Origin: Bacteroidota bacterium
GTDB taxonomy: Bacteria; Bacteroidota; Bacteroidia; NS11-12g; UBA955
DNA: 59,363 bases
Reading direction: 5' to 3'
Assembly: GCA_025354385.1 (NCBI GenBank)
Contig: JANXMZ010000037.1
Span: forward strand, 1 to 59,363
Position numbers and translations under genes: made by a program
The notes under the pieces: model-generated
Seen by the model: the letters and a program-made list of their open reading frames with translations, nothing else
Told to the model about the DNA's origin: nothing
Databases searched by the model: none
Part shown: positions 7,880-17,533 of the stretch, piece by piece
How the letters are laid out: every line of letters starts with the position of its first letter
Numbering within the stretch: position 1 is the first letter of the stretch

Positions 7880-10495
7880 TTATCCTTTGATTACCTTGCC
7901 AAACAACAGGCCTGATTTGGTTTTAATTTGAATTAAATAGATACCATTGACATAATTACCAATATCGATTGTAGTTTCAAAACTGCCAAATTGTGCTATA
8001 TTCATGACGGTATAGTTGCATTTGCCGATGTCATCAAAAATATTAATTTCAATCACCTCTTTGGTGTCCATATCTGCCTTGATATTTATTTCATTATTGG
8101 CTGGGTTAGGATAAATTAGTAAACCAAGTTGATTATGTGTTAGTTCATTCACCTTGTTGCCGTAATAAGGGCGTGAAGGAAAATTATTTTTATCGTACCA
8201 ATTTTGAATTTTTGTTAGCGTTTTACCCGGAAGATCACAACCCTCTTTTAAGAAATCTTTAGAAGGGTCGTGCAACAAAATATAGGCAAATTCAACCTCT
8301 TCTGTTGAATCTTTTCCCAATACTGGCAATTGGGTAGATACTAAAAATCTGCGGTCTCCTGGTTGATTAAATGCGGTTTTTTCATTCCAATCAGAATCGT
8401 TACAAATTTTGCCGGAATACATGTATTTAGTCTTTTTAGCTTGCCCAACACCGTTACTACCGAAGGTTATATCATTACCATTTTGCCATTTAGATTGCAA
8501 ATAGTTGTAGAAATCTGCGGTAGAACTTGGATTGCCGTTAATTGGGTCGGAATTGTTATTGTAATACACAAATCCAGACATTTTTTGATTCAACAATTTG
8601 CATAATAACATTGGAGGATTTTTACCAAATCCGAACTTTCCAATATCGTTATTAGTGCCATTGTAAGCAAACCCTGTGTTTTGTAAAGTATCACAACCAA
8701 CGTAATCATCTGAGTAATTGCCTAAATCTACATCATTCCATACCCCGGTATAAAAATTATTATAAGTATTCTCACTTCGGTTGATTATTTTGTAGTTGAA
8801 AAAAATGGTGCGATTGATAATGTAATTACTATCTGTAATTGGTAAATCTCTAAAATTGTATGCATAACAACTGCCGTGTACTTCAACGCCTAAAGATTGT
8901 CCACCAGTTTCTGTATGCATCCCTATATCGTTAAACACCCACCATAACATTTGGTCACCTTTAATTTTGGGGTAATCACCTTTTGTGGGTTCGTAAACAC
9001 CATTCTTATCTGTATCCATAAAAGGTGCAAGATTATTGCTAAAGTTCCCTCTGCCATGCGCAGGCCAATCCATTATTTCTTTAGGAATAACATAAAACGG
9101 TTTTGTTCTATTGGCTTTAAAATCATCAATTACCTGACGGTTAATTTTCCAAATACGATTGTAAAAACTGCTTGCGGCAGAATCGTATGCATTGGTAACC
9201 AAATCAATTGGACCTGGTTTAAAATCATTGCCTATCTGTCTGTAGGTTTCGGCCGCCAAATGCAAATCACCACTGCCACTTTCCGTTCCACCCATCCAAA
9301 TGGCAGCCGTAAACATGGCACTGGCACAACCAATAGAAGGTGTTATAAAATCGGGTAAACTAAGTGCGAGGTTATCCTTGGCTTTCCATGGAAAATTAAT
9401 ACCTGTATTGCCAACCACCGATTTAATATCGTTAATATCGATGGTGTTCAAAGCCAGAATAGGGTCGTATAACATTTCTTTATTAGAAAATGTAGCGTTA
9501 TCAAAGCTTAAAAATCCAATGTTAAAAATATCACTGTAAATACTTCCTTTCTTATCACAATATGCAATGGAATAGGCACCATTATTTTTTAAGGACGTAT
9601 TGTAATTGTCCGTAAAATAATAGTTTTTAATGCTATCGTTGGTAAGTTTAAGTACACCCCAACCCATGCCAATAAGTACATGCCCATCTTTACTCAATGC
9701 TAGTTTTTTAGCGCTATAGGGCAATAAAAATTTGCTTATACATTGTGAGTTGTAGTAATTGTTGGCACTGGTAAACGTTCCATTCTGCATAAAATACAAA
9801 CATTCTAAGGAGTCGACTAAGTTGCGACTTAAAACCCATACTTTGCCATCCACATCTTTCTGCACAGAAAAAACTGTACGTTGGTTATCAACTATCAATT
9901 TGAATGAAGATTTTATGGAAGGTAATTTAAAAGCACTGAATTTATTTCCATCAAATAATACTAGACCATTACTTGTACCAATCCACAATTCATTGCCAGA
10001 AGCGACCATACAAAAAATGGAATCGTATGAAATGCCATTAATTTGAATGCTGAAATTTTTAAAGCCTGTGGCAGTCTTTTCGAACAAACCAAGTCCCATG
10101 CTGCCTACCATTAATTTGTGGTTATAACTTTCCAAGCATGTTCCTTTTGTTACACCATAATCTATCGTAAACTTTCCTCCTTCGTATTTATAAACACCTT
10201 CATAATTAGCGAAAAATAAGGTAGTGTCAATTTCTATCCCATCTGTAAAAATACCAGTGGTAAAAATACTATTCCAAACTTTGTTCTTGTATTGCCATAA
10301 GCCATTATTGTAACGAATACCTGAAATATTGTAGGAGGCTTCTCCTTTCCATAGTATATCTTTACTGTCCTTCAGCAGAAAAGATGTCTTGCCAGTAGCA
10401 TTACCGATTAATTCAATTCCACTGGGTAGTTTGTTCTGGCCAATCAAATCTATACAAAGAACTAAGAATAGGGTGATTAATAAACTATTTTTCAT
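7880..10495 (-). CDS. Secreted beta-propeller protein with T9SS type A sorting domain
   Basis: 871 aa. Signal peptide at residues 1-19 (ends LIGQ). The first 330 or so residues contain repeats of the type ELWIGTSNGLVLFDGNKF and KVWVLSRN, as in the two-component-regulator propeller repeats, here used in an extracellular protein with no kinase domain. A central region of about 400 residues of the type often found in secreted Bacteroidota proteins follows (ends at PYYGNKVNE). The last 80 residues are a T9SS type A C-terminal domain (YPNPANNEINI ... NGIYLIQIKTKSG ... KVIKG), so it is exported and attached or released at the surface. Function otherwise unknown. It is separate from the carotenoid operon by 88 nt. 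Confidence 0.85.
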   Translation of the reverse strand: MKNSLLITLFLVLCIDLIGQNKLPSGIELIGNATGKTSFLLKDSKDILWKGEASYNISGIRYNNGLWQYKNKVWNSIFTTGIFTDGIEIDTTLFFANYEGVYKYEGGKFTIDYGVTKGTCLESYNHKLMVGSMGLGLFEKTATGFKNFSIQINGISYDSIFCMVASGNELWIGTSNGLVLFDGNKFSAFKLPSIKSSFKLIVDNQRTVFSVQKDVDGKVWVLSRNLVDSLECLYFMQNGTFTSANNYYNSQCISKFLLPYSAKKLALSKDGHVLIGMGWGVLKLTNDSIKNYYFTDNYNTSLKNNGAYSIAYCDKKGSIYSDIFNIGFLSFDNATFSNKEMLYDPILALNTIDINDIKSVVGNTGINFPWKAKDNLALSLPDFITPSIGCASAMFTAAIWMGGTESGSGDLHLAAETYRQIGNDFKPGPIDLVTNAYDSAASSFYNRIWKINRQVIDDFKANRTKPFYVIPKEIMDWPAHGRGNFSNNLAPFMDTDKNGVYEPTKGDYPKIKGDQMLWWVFNDIGMHTETGGQSLGVEVHGSCYAYNFRDLPITDSNYIINRTIFFNYKIINRSENTYNNFYTGVWNDVDLGNYSDDYVGCDTLQNTGFAYNGTNNDIGKFGFGKNPPMLLCKLLNQKMSGFVYYNNNSDPINGNPSSTADFYNYLQSKWQNGNDITFGSNGVGQAKKTKYMYSGKICNDSDWNEKTAFNQPGDRRFLVSTQLPVLGKDSTEEVEFAYILLHDPSKDFLKEGCDLPGKTLTKIQNWYDKNNFPSRPYYGNKVNELTHNQLGLLIYPNPANNEINIKADMDTKEVIEINIFDDIGKCNYTVMNIAQFGSFETTIDIGNYVNGIYLIQIKTKSGLLFGKVIKG

Positions 10496-10657
10496 AAATT
10501 ATGGCTTTATTATTCTATTAGACATAGGTAGAATTAAAAACGCTGCAAGTTATTTTAATAGAAAATAAATTAAGATTAGGCCAATTGTTAAATTTTACTC
10601 ATGCATACAATATTTTCCATTTCTCATGGTTATACCTGTAATAAAAAACAAATTCTC

Positions 10658-10665
10658 TATTTTTG
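10658..10665 (+). promoter_or_regulatory. -7 element TATTTTTG for the beta-helix lipoprotein gene
   Basis: Exact TAnnTTTG match ending 13 nt before the ATG at 10679. No clear -33 box. It sits in the divergent region between the propeller gene and this lipoprotein gene. Confidence 0.55.
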
Positions 10666-10678
10666 AACCCTGTCATAT

Positions 10679-12097
10679 ATGTCGTCAAAAAGTCTGTTAA
10701 CTGTCGGTTGCTTGTTATTCATTTTCACTGCGTGCCGCAAGGACCAAAGTATTTTCAAGGATCCAGGTACCCTGTCTTTTACAGAAGATACTGTATACTT
10801 CGATACCGTTTTTACACGTTTGCCTGGGGCTGCTTACCCTCGTTCTATCAATAAACAATTCATGGTGCACAATCCTTACAAACAAACGGTGAATGTAAAT
10901 GTAAAACTGGAAAAGGGAAGTGCTTCAGAATACAAAATAAATGTAGATGGCAAGTCGGGAATTATTAGTACACTCGAACTTTTGCCGAAAGACAGCGCAT
11001 GGATTTTTGTGGAAGCTACCTTAGAACCGAATCTATTAACCCATCCTGCCATTGTACGAGATCGGATAGAATTCGAAACCAATGGTAATAAGCAATATGT
11101 TGAACTTGCCGCTTATGGTTGGGATGCCTATTATTTTAGAGATACTTTATTAGCAGCACCAACTACCAACTGGACTTTAACGGATAAACCGTATGTAATT
11201 GTTAACACTTGTTTTGTAGATGTCGGAAAATCATTGATAATTGGTGCGGGTGTGCATGTATATAGTAGCACCAATTCTTTTTTGGTGGACTCCAATAATA
11301 AAAAATTTGGTTACCATGCTTTAAATGTTTTAGGAACCTTGAAAGTGAAAGGCACCCAAAGCAATCCTGTTATTTTCGAAGGCGATCGTTTGGATAATTA
11401 TTATGCCAATGTACCCGGTCAATGGCAAGGCATTGGTTTTTACCGCACCAGCGTAGACAATGTAATTACGCATGCTATTATTAAAAATGCCGCTTATGGC
11501 GTACGTGTTGATTCGCTTTCCATGAATGGTAATCCCAAATTATTGCTCGAAAATACCATCATCAAAAATATGAGTGGGGTAGGTATATGGGGCAGAACAG
11601 GACAAATTAGCGTTGTTAATACCGTGGTTAGTAATTGTGGGGTATTTTTATTCTATGGTCAATATGGAGGATTGTATGATTTTAAACATTGTACCTTGAA
11701 CAATACCACAGCCGCTGGCAAAGACCCACATTTCTATATCAGCAATCAGGAGAGAAATGATAAGAAGGTAGTGATTAGAACATATCCAATAGGTTTCTCA
11801 TTTGTAAACTGTATTATTTATGGACCTAACGATTCTGAATTGGGATTCGATTTTAGTACCAATCCTTCGCCTTTTGTCTTGGACTCTTGTTTGCTAAAAA
11901 TTAAAAAGGGAAGTTTGGGTAATAACAATTATTATAACCTTAATCCGTTGTTTGTAGATGCAAATAATAGCAATTTAAAACTTACTACTGGTTCTCCAGC
12001 CATCAATAGAGGGCTGATAGGTTTGGGTATCACTGCCGATTTGGAGGATAAGCAACGCACCGATGGCAAACCAGATATTGGGGCCTACGAATTTTAA
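10679..12097 (+). CDS. Lipoprotein with right-handed parallel beta-helix domain
   Basis: 472 aa. A lipobox FTAC with Cys19 follows a short hydrophobic segment, so the protein should be lipid anchored. An immunoglobulin-like region (about residues 30-140) precedes a long run of short beta-strand repeats with inner hydrophobic and Asn residues (VLGTLKVKGTQ, IIKNMSGVGIWGRTG, FVNCIIYGPNDS), typical of a parallel beta-helix such as in the choice-of-anchor and pectate-lyase-like families. It ends with DIGAYEF, a common ending for this class. Possible roles are polysaccharide binding or lyase activity, but no catalytic residues can be assigned. Confidence 0.8.
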   Translation: MSSKSLLTVGCLLFIFTACRKDQSIFKDPGTLSFTEDTVYFDTVFTRLPGAAYPRSINKQFMVHNPYKQTVNVNVKLEKGSASEYKINVDGKSGIISTLELLPKDSAWIFVEATLEPNLLTHPAIVRDRIEFETNGNKQYVELAAYGWDAYYFRDTLLAAPTTNWTLTDKPYVIVNTCFVDVGKSLIIGAGVHVYSSTNSFLVDSNNKKFGYHALNVLGTLKVKGTQSNPVIFEGDRLDNYYANVPGQWQGIGFYRTSVDNVITHAIIKNAAYGVRVDSLSMNGNPKLLLENTIIKNMSGVGIWGRTGQISVVNTVVSNCGVFLFYGQYGGLYDFKHCTLNNTTAAGKDPHFYISNQERNDKKVVIRTYPIGFSFVNCIIYGPNDSELGFDFSTNPSPFVLDSCLLKIKKGSLGNNNYYNLNPLFVDANNSNLKLTTGSPAINRGLIGLGITADLEDKQRTDGKPDIGAYEF

Positions 12098-12126
12098 CAT
12101 TTGCTTCGCCTTTTTAATTTTATGAA

Positions 12127-13395
12127 TTGCTTTATATTTGGGCATTGAAAAATAATACCCTATCCCTCAATAAATACAAGTATTTACTTTATTTAATTCT
12201 TGCAATGCTGGTTATTTTTGCTTTGGCTAAAGTAAGAGAAAATGGCGATTTTATTGGTTATACCAATGCTGGTAATTTGGTGTTAAACCAAGGTGATATT
12301 TATAGCGATATGTTTAATACCTGGCCGCCACCATTTAGTGTTATGGCAGTTCCTTTGGCAATCATTAGCAATATCAGTTTTATTTTAGTGAGGATACTTT
12401 GGATGGTATTTATTTTCATTTGTTTTTTCTACTGCATCAAATCAGTTATCGGTTTTTTAAGCAAATCTGATTATTCCTATAAAATATTATTGAAGGAAAT
12501 ATTAGTACAGCCATTTTACTTGCTTGCTTTATTCTTGTCATGCAGATCTTTCATGGACAATATCATTTACATGCAGATTAATTTAGTAATGTTGGCCGCT
12601 TGCTGTTGGTTAATGAGTCGTATTTCTGAAAAAACCTCGGTGCTTGCTTCAATTTTTTTAGGGTTAACAATTGGGGCAAAGGTTTATAATATTGTATTAC
12701 TTCCCCTTGCTATTTTATTTAGAAAATGGAAGGCATTATTTTGGATATTGGCTGGCATCGCTATTTCTGTTGCCCTATGTTGGCTAACGTTTGGTATCGC
12801 ACAAACGAATCAGTATTTTCATGTTTGGTATTACAACATTGGTTCAATTAAACAATCCATTGTTCACAGAAATCAATCATTGATATCTGGACTGATCCGC
12901 TTATTCTCTGATGAAAACTATGAAGTGAATCAATTTCCACCCATTGCTAATTTAAAACCGTCTAACATTCAATTCATATTTTTGGGTATTATGGGTGCCA
13001 TGGCCCTTAGTTATCTTCTTATTTTTTATAAATTTTTAAAAGATGCCAATAGAGATTTTGTATACCATACCTTCATATTAGTGGTCACAGTTATTCCACT
13101 CATTGCCCCTATTTCTTGGAAGGCCAATTATATCTATGCCTTACCCGCTATTTTTTTCATAGCCCATTCGCTTAAAAATAAGGAGGCCTCCAAAGGGGTT
13201 AAGATTTTATATACACTGTCAATGTTATCTTTGTGTTTATCCAACGAGGCTTTAATTGGAAGACCTGCTATGTATTTTTTGGAAAATTTAAACATTTTGA
13301 TAATAGGGGAGATACTTTTATTTTACGCTTGCATTGTGCAGATGAATGACTATAAAATTAAAAATTTTTATAGCTTGGACATGAGCAAAATATGA
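12127..13395 (+). CDS. GT87 (DUF2029)-family membrane glycosyltransferase
   Basis: 422 aa polytopic protein with about ten hydrophobic segments. Early loop contains GDFIGYTNAGN and NTWPPPF, a layout like the GT87/PimE-type family in which a conserved Asp and PP motif follow the first membrane segment. Such enzymes use polyprenyl-phosphate sugars outside the membrane; donor and acceptor are unknown here. No ATG lies in frame before the first membrane segment: the start is a TTG at 12127 or 12145, and an ATG at 12122 is in another frame and stops after eight codons. The true N-terminus is uncertain. Confidence 0.7.
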   Translation: MLYIWALKNNTLSLNKYKYLLYLILAMLVIFALAKVRENGDFIGYTNAGNLVLNQGDIYSDMFNTWPPPFSVMAVPLAIISNISFILVRILWMVFIFICFFYCIKSVIGFLSKSDYSYKILLKEILVQPFYLLALFLSCRSFMDNIIYMQINLVMLAACCWLMSRISEKTSVLASIFLGLTIGAKVYNIVLLPLAILFRKWKALFWILAGIAISVALCWLTFGIAQTNQYFHVWYYNIGSIKQSIVHRNQSLISGLIRLFSDENYEVNQFPPIANLKPSNIQFIFLGIMGAMALSYLLIFYKFLKDANRDFVYHTFILVVTVIPLIAPISWKANYIYALPAIFFIAHSLKNKEASKGVKILYTLSMLSLCLSNEALIGRPAMYFLENLNILIIGEILLFYACIVQMNDYKIKNFYSLDMSKI

Positions 13396-13586
13396 GTTTC
13401 TCTCAAAATACTTCTTCTTGCTTTACAGTTTTTAATAAAAAAAATTTGAAAGTTCAAAATTTTGTATTAAATTGCAATATAATTCGATAAAAATCTAAAT
13501 ACGCCTATAAGTACAATATACTAAAACAAATCAGCTTATAAGATCCAAAATTACGAAAGGTAAATCAGCCTTTAACTTAAAAAAAT

Positions 13587-13591
13587 GGAGG
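13587..13591 (+). promoter_or_regulatory. Strong Shine-Dalgarno GGAGG for the sigma factor gene
   Basis: GGAGG ends 7 nt before the ATG at 13599. Other starts inspected in this window have AT-rich leaders with no such site, so this gene may be unusually well translated or tuned by ribosome binding. Confidence 0.7.
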
Positions 13592-13598
13592 TTTTAGT

Positions 13599-14183
13599 AT
13601 GAACAGGCATCAAACAAACGATGAAGAGTTAATTGCATTATACATGGCTGGCAATGAGGCATGTATGGAAATGATTATTAACAGGTACAAAACGAAAGTA
13701 TTTACCGCTATTCAATTAGTGGTGAACGATCGTTACATTGCGGAAGACATCTTTCAGGAAACTTTCCTAAGGGTGATTCATACCTTGCAAAAAGGGAAGT
13801 ATGAGGAAAACGGGAAATTTCTTCCTTGGGTGATTCGTATTGCCAGAAATTTGGCAATGGATTATTTCAGAAAAACAAAAAGAATGCCCACCATCTCTTC
13901 AAGTGATAGTGATGACATTTTTGCTAACATGAATTTTGTGCAAAAAAATTCTGAAGACGATGCTATTTCAAATCAAAACAAACATGCTTTGCGCGACCTT
14001 ATTAAAATGTTGCCAGCAGAGCAAAAGGAAGTTTTAATTTTGAGGCACTATGGCGATTTAAGTTTTAAAGAAATTGCCGATCTTACCAATTGTAGTTTAA
14101 ATACAGCCCTTGGTCGCATGCGCTATGCTTTAATCAATCTCAAAAAAATGATTGGCGAAAAGGCCGCCTTCCTTCAAGGGTAA
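13599..14183 (+). CDS. ECF-type RNA polymerase sigma factor
   Basis: 194 aa sigma-70 family protein with region 2 (DRYIAEDIFQETFLRVI, FLPWVIRIARNLAMDYFRK) and region 4 (LPAEQKEVLILRHYGDLS, FKEIADLTNCSLNTALGRM) separated by an acidic linker. No anti-sigma factor is adjacent: the next gene is a metabolic enzyme. It has its own strong GGAGG ribosome site and a strong terminator follows at 14229-14261, so it is a single-gene unit. Its target genes cannot be read from this window; ECF factors regulate envelope or stress functions, and one (SigP) is known for T9SS genes in Porphyromonas, which is only a suggestion here. Confidence 0.92.
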   Translation: MNRHQTNDEELIALYMAGNEACMEMIINRYKTKVFTAIQLVVNDRYIAEDIFQETFLRVIHTLQKGKYEENGKFLPWVIRIARNLAMDYFRKTKRMPTISSSDSDDIFANMNFVQKNSEDDAISNQNKHALRDLIKMLPAEQKEVLILRHYGDLSFKEIADLTNCSLNTALGRMRYALINLKKMIGEKAAFLQG

Positions 14184-14228
14184 TAACCATTGTCATGATT
14201 TAAAATTAATCCTTATTTAAAATTCTCT

Positions 14229-14261
14229 AAAAGGCTTATTTATTTATTAAATAAGCCTTTT
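14229..14261 (+). terminator. Rho-independent terminator of the sigma factor gene
   Basis: Perfect 14-bp stem 14229-14242 / 14248-14261 with a 5-nt loop, followed by a T-rich stretch (TGTTTTG). It sits 45 nt after the sigma factor stop. Confidence 0.85.
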
Positions 14262-14377
14262 TGTTTTGCCCTCATTTTTTACCTTTAATATCCTTTAAAC
14301 AATACATGTTAATTGCAAAATTTGGCGGTCTACCATTATTAAACGAAATTTGCATCTATATTCCTTGGAATAAAAGT

Positions 14378-15322
14378 ATGTTAAATGGAAAATTGAAACC
14401 GGTTTTTATTTTGTCCCAGTCGGATATAGGGGCAGGTAAAAGTGGTGCAGCAGAAGGTCCTCAGGCATTAAAAGATGAAATTGAATCCTTAGGTGTGGTG
14501 GTTAATGATTTTGAAGTTGTAGATAACCGTTCTTTCAATACCATGAACATTTCGCATGATTATGGCAAGCACATTGAAGGAATTTTAGCTGCCATGAATC
14601 AATTAAATGACAAGGTGGTTCAAAGTATTGAAAAACATCAATTCCCAATTATTTTATCTGGCGATCATAGCAATGCCATTGGTGGTTTAAGTGGTTTGAA
14701 AAATGCCAACAAAGACAAACGCATTGGTGTAATATGGATAGATGCACATGCCGATTTACACTCGCCCTATACAACGCCTTCAGGCAATATACACGGTATG
14801 CCATTAGCGGTTCTCGCCGGTTTGGACAATCAGGAAATGAAAAAAAATATGGTTTCAGAAGATGTGGCCTATTATTGGAATGAATTGAAGCATCTTGGTT
14901 TTCAACATATCGCTCCTAAATTTGATATTGCCGATTTAGTGCTTATTGGTGTAAGAGATGCGGAAGATGAGGAATGGGGTATTATCGAAAGAGTAGGTGT
15001 CAAAACTTATGAGCCGGATGATATACGTGCAAAGGGTATTGAAAATATAGTAACCGAAACCCTTCAACATTTGAAGGATTGCGATATACTTTATGTCTCT
15101 TTTGATGCTGATTCATTGGATCCTCAAATATCTACAGGTACTGGTACCATTGTGCCAGACGGACTTTCTGTTGAGCAGGCAGAAATAATTTTTAAGACTC
15201 TGATGGCAGAACCTAAATTGGGCGCATTTGAAATTACAGAAGTAAATCCTTCATTGGATACCCAAGGCAAGGCAATGGCCAAGGTGGTTGGTCATTTAAT
15301 TCATTATGGATTGACACATTAA
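14378..15322 (+). CDS. rocF: Arginase family ureohydrolase
   Basis: 314 aa from the ATG at 14378. Binuclear manganese ureohydrolase: the family's metal-binding motifs are visible as SGDHSNAIGG, DAHADLHSP followed by GNIHGMP, and SFDADSLDP, with an ending like other arginases (GAFEITEVNPSLD). The reaction is most probably arginine to ornithine plus urea; agmatinase or formimidoylglutamase cannot be fully excluded. The open frame extends upstream to 14261, but those residues overlap the previous terminator, and the ATG at 14306 is also possible. The arginase-typical length supports 14378. Confidence 0.88.
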   Translation: MLNGKLKPVFILSQSDIGAGKSGAAEGPQALKDEIESLGVVVNDFEVVDNRSFNTMNISHDYGKHIEGILAAMNQLNDKVVQSIEKHQFPIILSGDHSNAIGGLSGLKNANKDKRIGVIWIDAHADLHSPYTTPSGNIHGMPLAVLAGLDNQEMKKNMVSEDVAYYWNELKHLGFQHIAPKFDIADLVLIGVRDAEDEEWGIIERVGVKTYEPDDIRAKGIENIVTETLQHLKDCDILYVSFDADSLDPQISTGTGTIVPDGLSVEQAEIIFKTLMAEPKLGAFEITEVNPSLDTQGKAMAKVVGHLIHYGLTH

Positions 15323-15340
15323 TGATATTTGATTTAAAAT

Positions 15341-15377
15341 AAATAAGGGTGGCGAATATCATTCACCACCCTTATTT
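15341..15377. terminator. Bidirectional terminator between arginase and icd
   Basis: Long inverted repeat: 17-nt arms 15341-15357 / 15361-15377 with one G-T type mismatch and a 3-nt loop (ATC), flanked by A and T runs. It lies between two convergent genes, so it can serve both. Confidence 0.85.
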
Positions 15378-15395
15378 ATTGCGTGCCTCTTTGAA

Positions 15396-16637
15396 TTAAG
15401 AAACACTACTAGACAAACGGTTTTTCAAACCTTTGTCTAATTCATCTAAAAATTCTTCTGTATATAAATAATGTTCACCATGGTTTACTTTATTACCATG
15501 TATACACACGGCCAAATCCTTGGTCATTTTTCCACTTTCTACAACCTCAACACAAACTTCTTCTAATGTTCTACAGAAGTTGATTAAAGCTTCGTTATTA
15601 TCTAACTTACCTCTGAATTCTAAACCACGGGTCCATGCAAAAATTGATGCAATTGGATTCGTAGAAGTAGGTTTTCCTGCTTGGTGATCGCGGAAGTGAC
15701 GGGTTACAGTGCCATGCGCTGCTTCCGCTTCCATAGTGGTTCCATCGGGTGTTACCAATACAGAGGTCATGAGTCCTAATGAACCAAAACCTTGTGCAAC
15801 TGTATCCGATTGAACATCGCCATCATAATTTTTACAAGCCCATACAAAGTTGCCATTCCATTTTAAGGCGGAGGCCACCATATCGTCGATTAATCGGTGC
15901 TCATAAACAATACCCGCAGCTTCAAATTTTGCCTTGTAATCTGCTTGATATATTTCTTCAAAAATATCTTTGAATCTACCATCGTACTTTTTCAAAATGG
16001 TATTTTTTGTAGAAAGGTACAATGGCCATTTTTTACTCAGTGCTTGATTGAAGCATGAATGGGCAAATCCTTTGATAGATTCATCTGTATTGTACATTGC
16101 CAATGCCACGCCATCTCCCTTGAAATTATAAACTTCAAATGATTGAGCAGGACTGCCATCCTCTGGTGTAAAACTCACTGTTAATTTCCCTTTTCCTTTG
16201 GTAACAAAATCTGTTGCGCGATATTGGTCGCCAAAAGCATGACGGCCAATACAAATAGGAGCCGTCCAATTAGGCACTAAACGCGGTACATTGTTACATA
16301 CAATTGGCTCCCTGAAAACAGTGCCATCTAAAATATTTCTAATGGTACCATTCGGACTTTTCCACATTTGTTTTAATTTAAATTCTTCAACACGGGCTTC
16401 ATCAGGTGTAATAGTAGCACACTTAATACCTACATTGTATTTTTTAATAGCCTCTGCAGCGTCAATTGTAATTTGATCATTGGTTTGGTCGCGGCTCTCC
16501 ATGCCCAAATCATAATACTTGATATCCAAATCAAGATATGGAACTATTAACTTATCTTTAATGAATTTCCAGATGATGCGTGTCATTTCATCACCATCTA
16601 ATTCAACCACAGGGTTGGCTACTTTTATCTTTTGCAT
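15396..16637 (-). CDS. icd: NADP-dependent isocitrate dehydrogenase
   Basis: 413 aa, the length and sequence of the eukaryotic-like dimeric NADP-IDH (begins [19 protein letters not shown], contains [20 protein letters not shown] and [18 protein letters not shown]). Converts isocitrate to 2-oxoglutarate in the TCA cycle. The start at 16637 is the family start; the longer frame to 16718 would include its own promoter. A -7 element TAAATTTG on the minus strand at 16680-16687 gives a leader of roughly 40 nt. Convergent with arginase and terminated by the shared hairpin at 15341-15377. Confidence 0.97.
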   Translation of the reverse strand: MQKIKVANPVVELDGDEMTRIIWKFIKDKLIVPYLDLDIKYYDLGMESRDQTNDQITIDAAEAIKKYNVGIKCATITPDEARVEEFKLKQMWKSPNGTIRNILDGTVFREPIVCNNVPRLVPNWTAPICIGRHAFGDQYRATDFVTKGKGKLTVSFTPEDGSPAQSFEVYNFKGDGVALAMYNTDESIKGFAHSCFNQALSKKWPLYLSTKNTILKKYDGRFKDIFEEIYQADYKAKFEAAGIVYEHRLIDDMVASALKWNGNFVWACKNYDGDVQSDTVAQGFGSLGLMTSVLVTPDGTTMEAEAAHGTVTRHFRDHQAGKPTSTNPIASIFAWTRGLEFRGKLDNNEALINFCRTLEEVCVEVVESGKMTKDLAVCIHGNKVNHGEHYLYTEEFLDELDKGLKNRLSSSVS

Positions 16638-16679
16638 GTTGATTTTGTTTTTTCGAACGCAAACGTACAAAATTTCTCT

Positions 16680-16687
16680 CAAATTTA
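16680..16687 (-). promoter_or_regulatory. -7 element TAAATTTG for icd
   Basis: Exact TAnnTTTG match on the minus strand, about 43 nt upstream of the icd ATG. A TTG lies 22 nt further upstream (CAA at 16710-16712), at the outer edge of the usual -33 spacing. Confidence 0.6.
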
Positions 16688-16802
16688 AGAGGGTGACAGC
16701 CAAATAATTCAACGCCACCTGAGTAATGCATAATTCTATTTTAAGTACATTTTCAGAGCCTTCGCCCGCTTATCAAAAAAAATAGCATTATTTTGCACGA
16801 AT

Positions 16803-17522
16803 ATGATTCAATTGTATTCAAGAAAATTGGTGACCGTATTGTTATTGTTCGGGCTATTTGCTTGTACCTCTCAAGAAGAACAAAAGGCGATGAATGATAT
16901 AGCTCAAATGTTGCAACCAGAAAAAATCACCTTGGGTTCTGAAACATCTGTGGGTTCAAAAAACATAAAATGTATGATCTTGACAATAAAAGGAGGTGAG
17001 GTTTTAAATAATTCGGAAATAAGCGATGCCAATATTTTATCCATGGGTGTTTTGGCTTTTTACTCCAATTTAGATCCAGTATTGATGAATGCTAAAGAGG
17101 GAGTTAAAATAAAACTTGAAAGAAATTTGAATGGAACCATAAAAACTATTGAGGGCTTTTATGCTTTTGATACGCTGGGCATGGTAAAAGCAACGGTTAA
17201 AAATTGTATACAAATTGGAAATGATTTTGTAACTCAAAAATACGATCATGTTTACGAGCAATTATATTTTGATATTAAAGAAAAGGTAAGTGAAAATGTA
17301 TTTAAAAAGACTTTGGTCGATTTGGATTCCACCAATGGTAAAGTAATTGCTTTTAAGGTTACCCAATTTTCTACCCATGCGATTGAACAAATGGATGGTA
17401 GCATTTTACCTTTGGTGCATTATACCATGGAGGTTAACCGCAATTCAATAATCTCTATAATAAATTTTAAATTTAACTTAAACGAAAACAAACCAGGTAT
17501 ATTAGATTTGAGTATTGAATAA
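16803..17522 (+). CDS. Hypothetical lipoprotein
   Basis: 239 aa. A signal with lipobox LFAC places Cys near residue 21, so the mature protein should be membrane anchored. The rest is predicted soluble, mixed alpha/beta, with no motif I recognise. A near-consensus -7 element (TTATTTTG, 7 of 8 positions) lies about 10 nt before the ATG at 16803. It faces the convergent subtilase gene, and 11 nt separate the two stops. Function unknown. Confidence 0.75.
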   Translation: MIQLYSRKLVTVLLLFGLFACTSQEEQKAMNDIAQMLQPEKITLGSETSVGSKNIKCMILTIKGGEVLNNSEISDANILSMGVLAFYSNLDPVLMNAKEGVKIKLERNLNGTIKTIEGFYAFDTLGMVKATVKNCIQIGNDFVTQKYDHVYEQLYFDIKEKVSENVFKKTLVDLDSTNGKVIAFKVTQFSTHAIEQMDGSILPLVHYTMEVNRNSIISIINFKFNLNENKPGILDLSIE

Positions 17523-17533
17523 TCAATTGTCAA

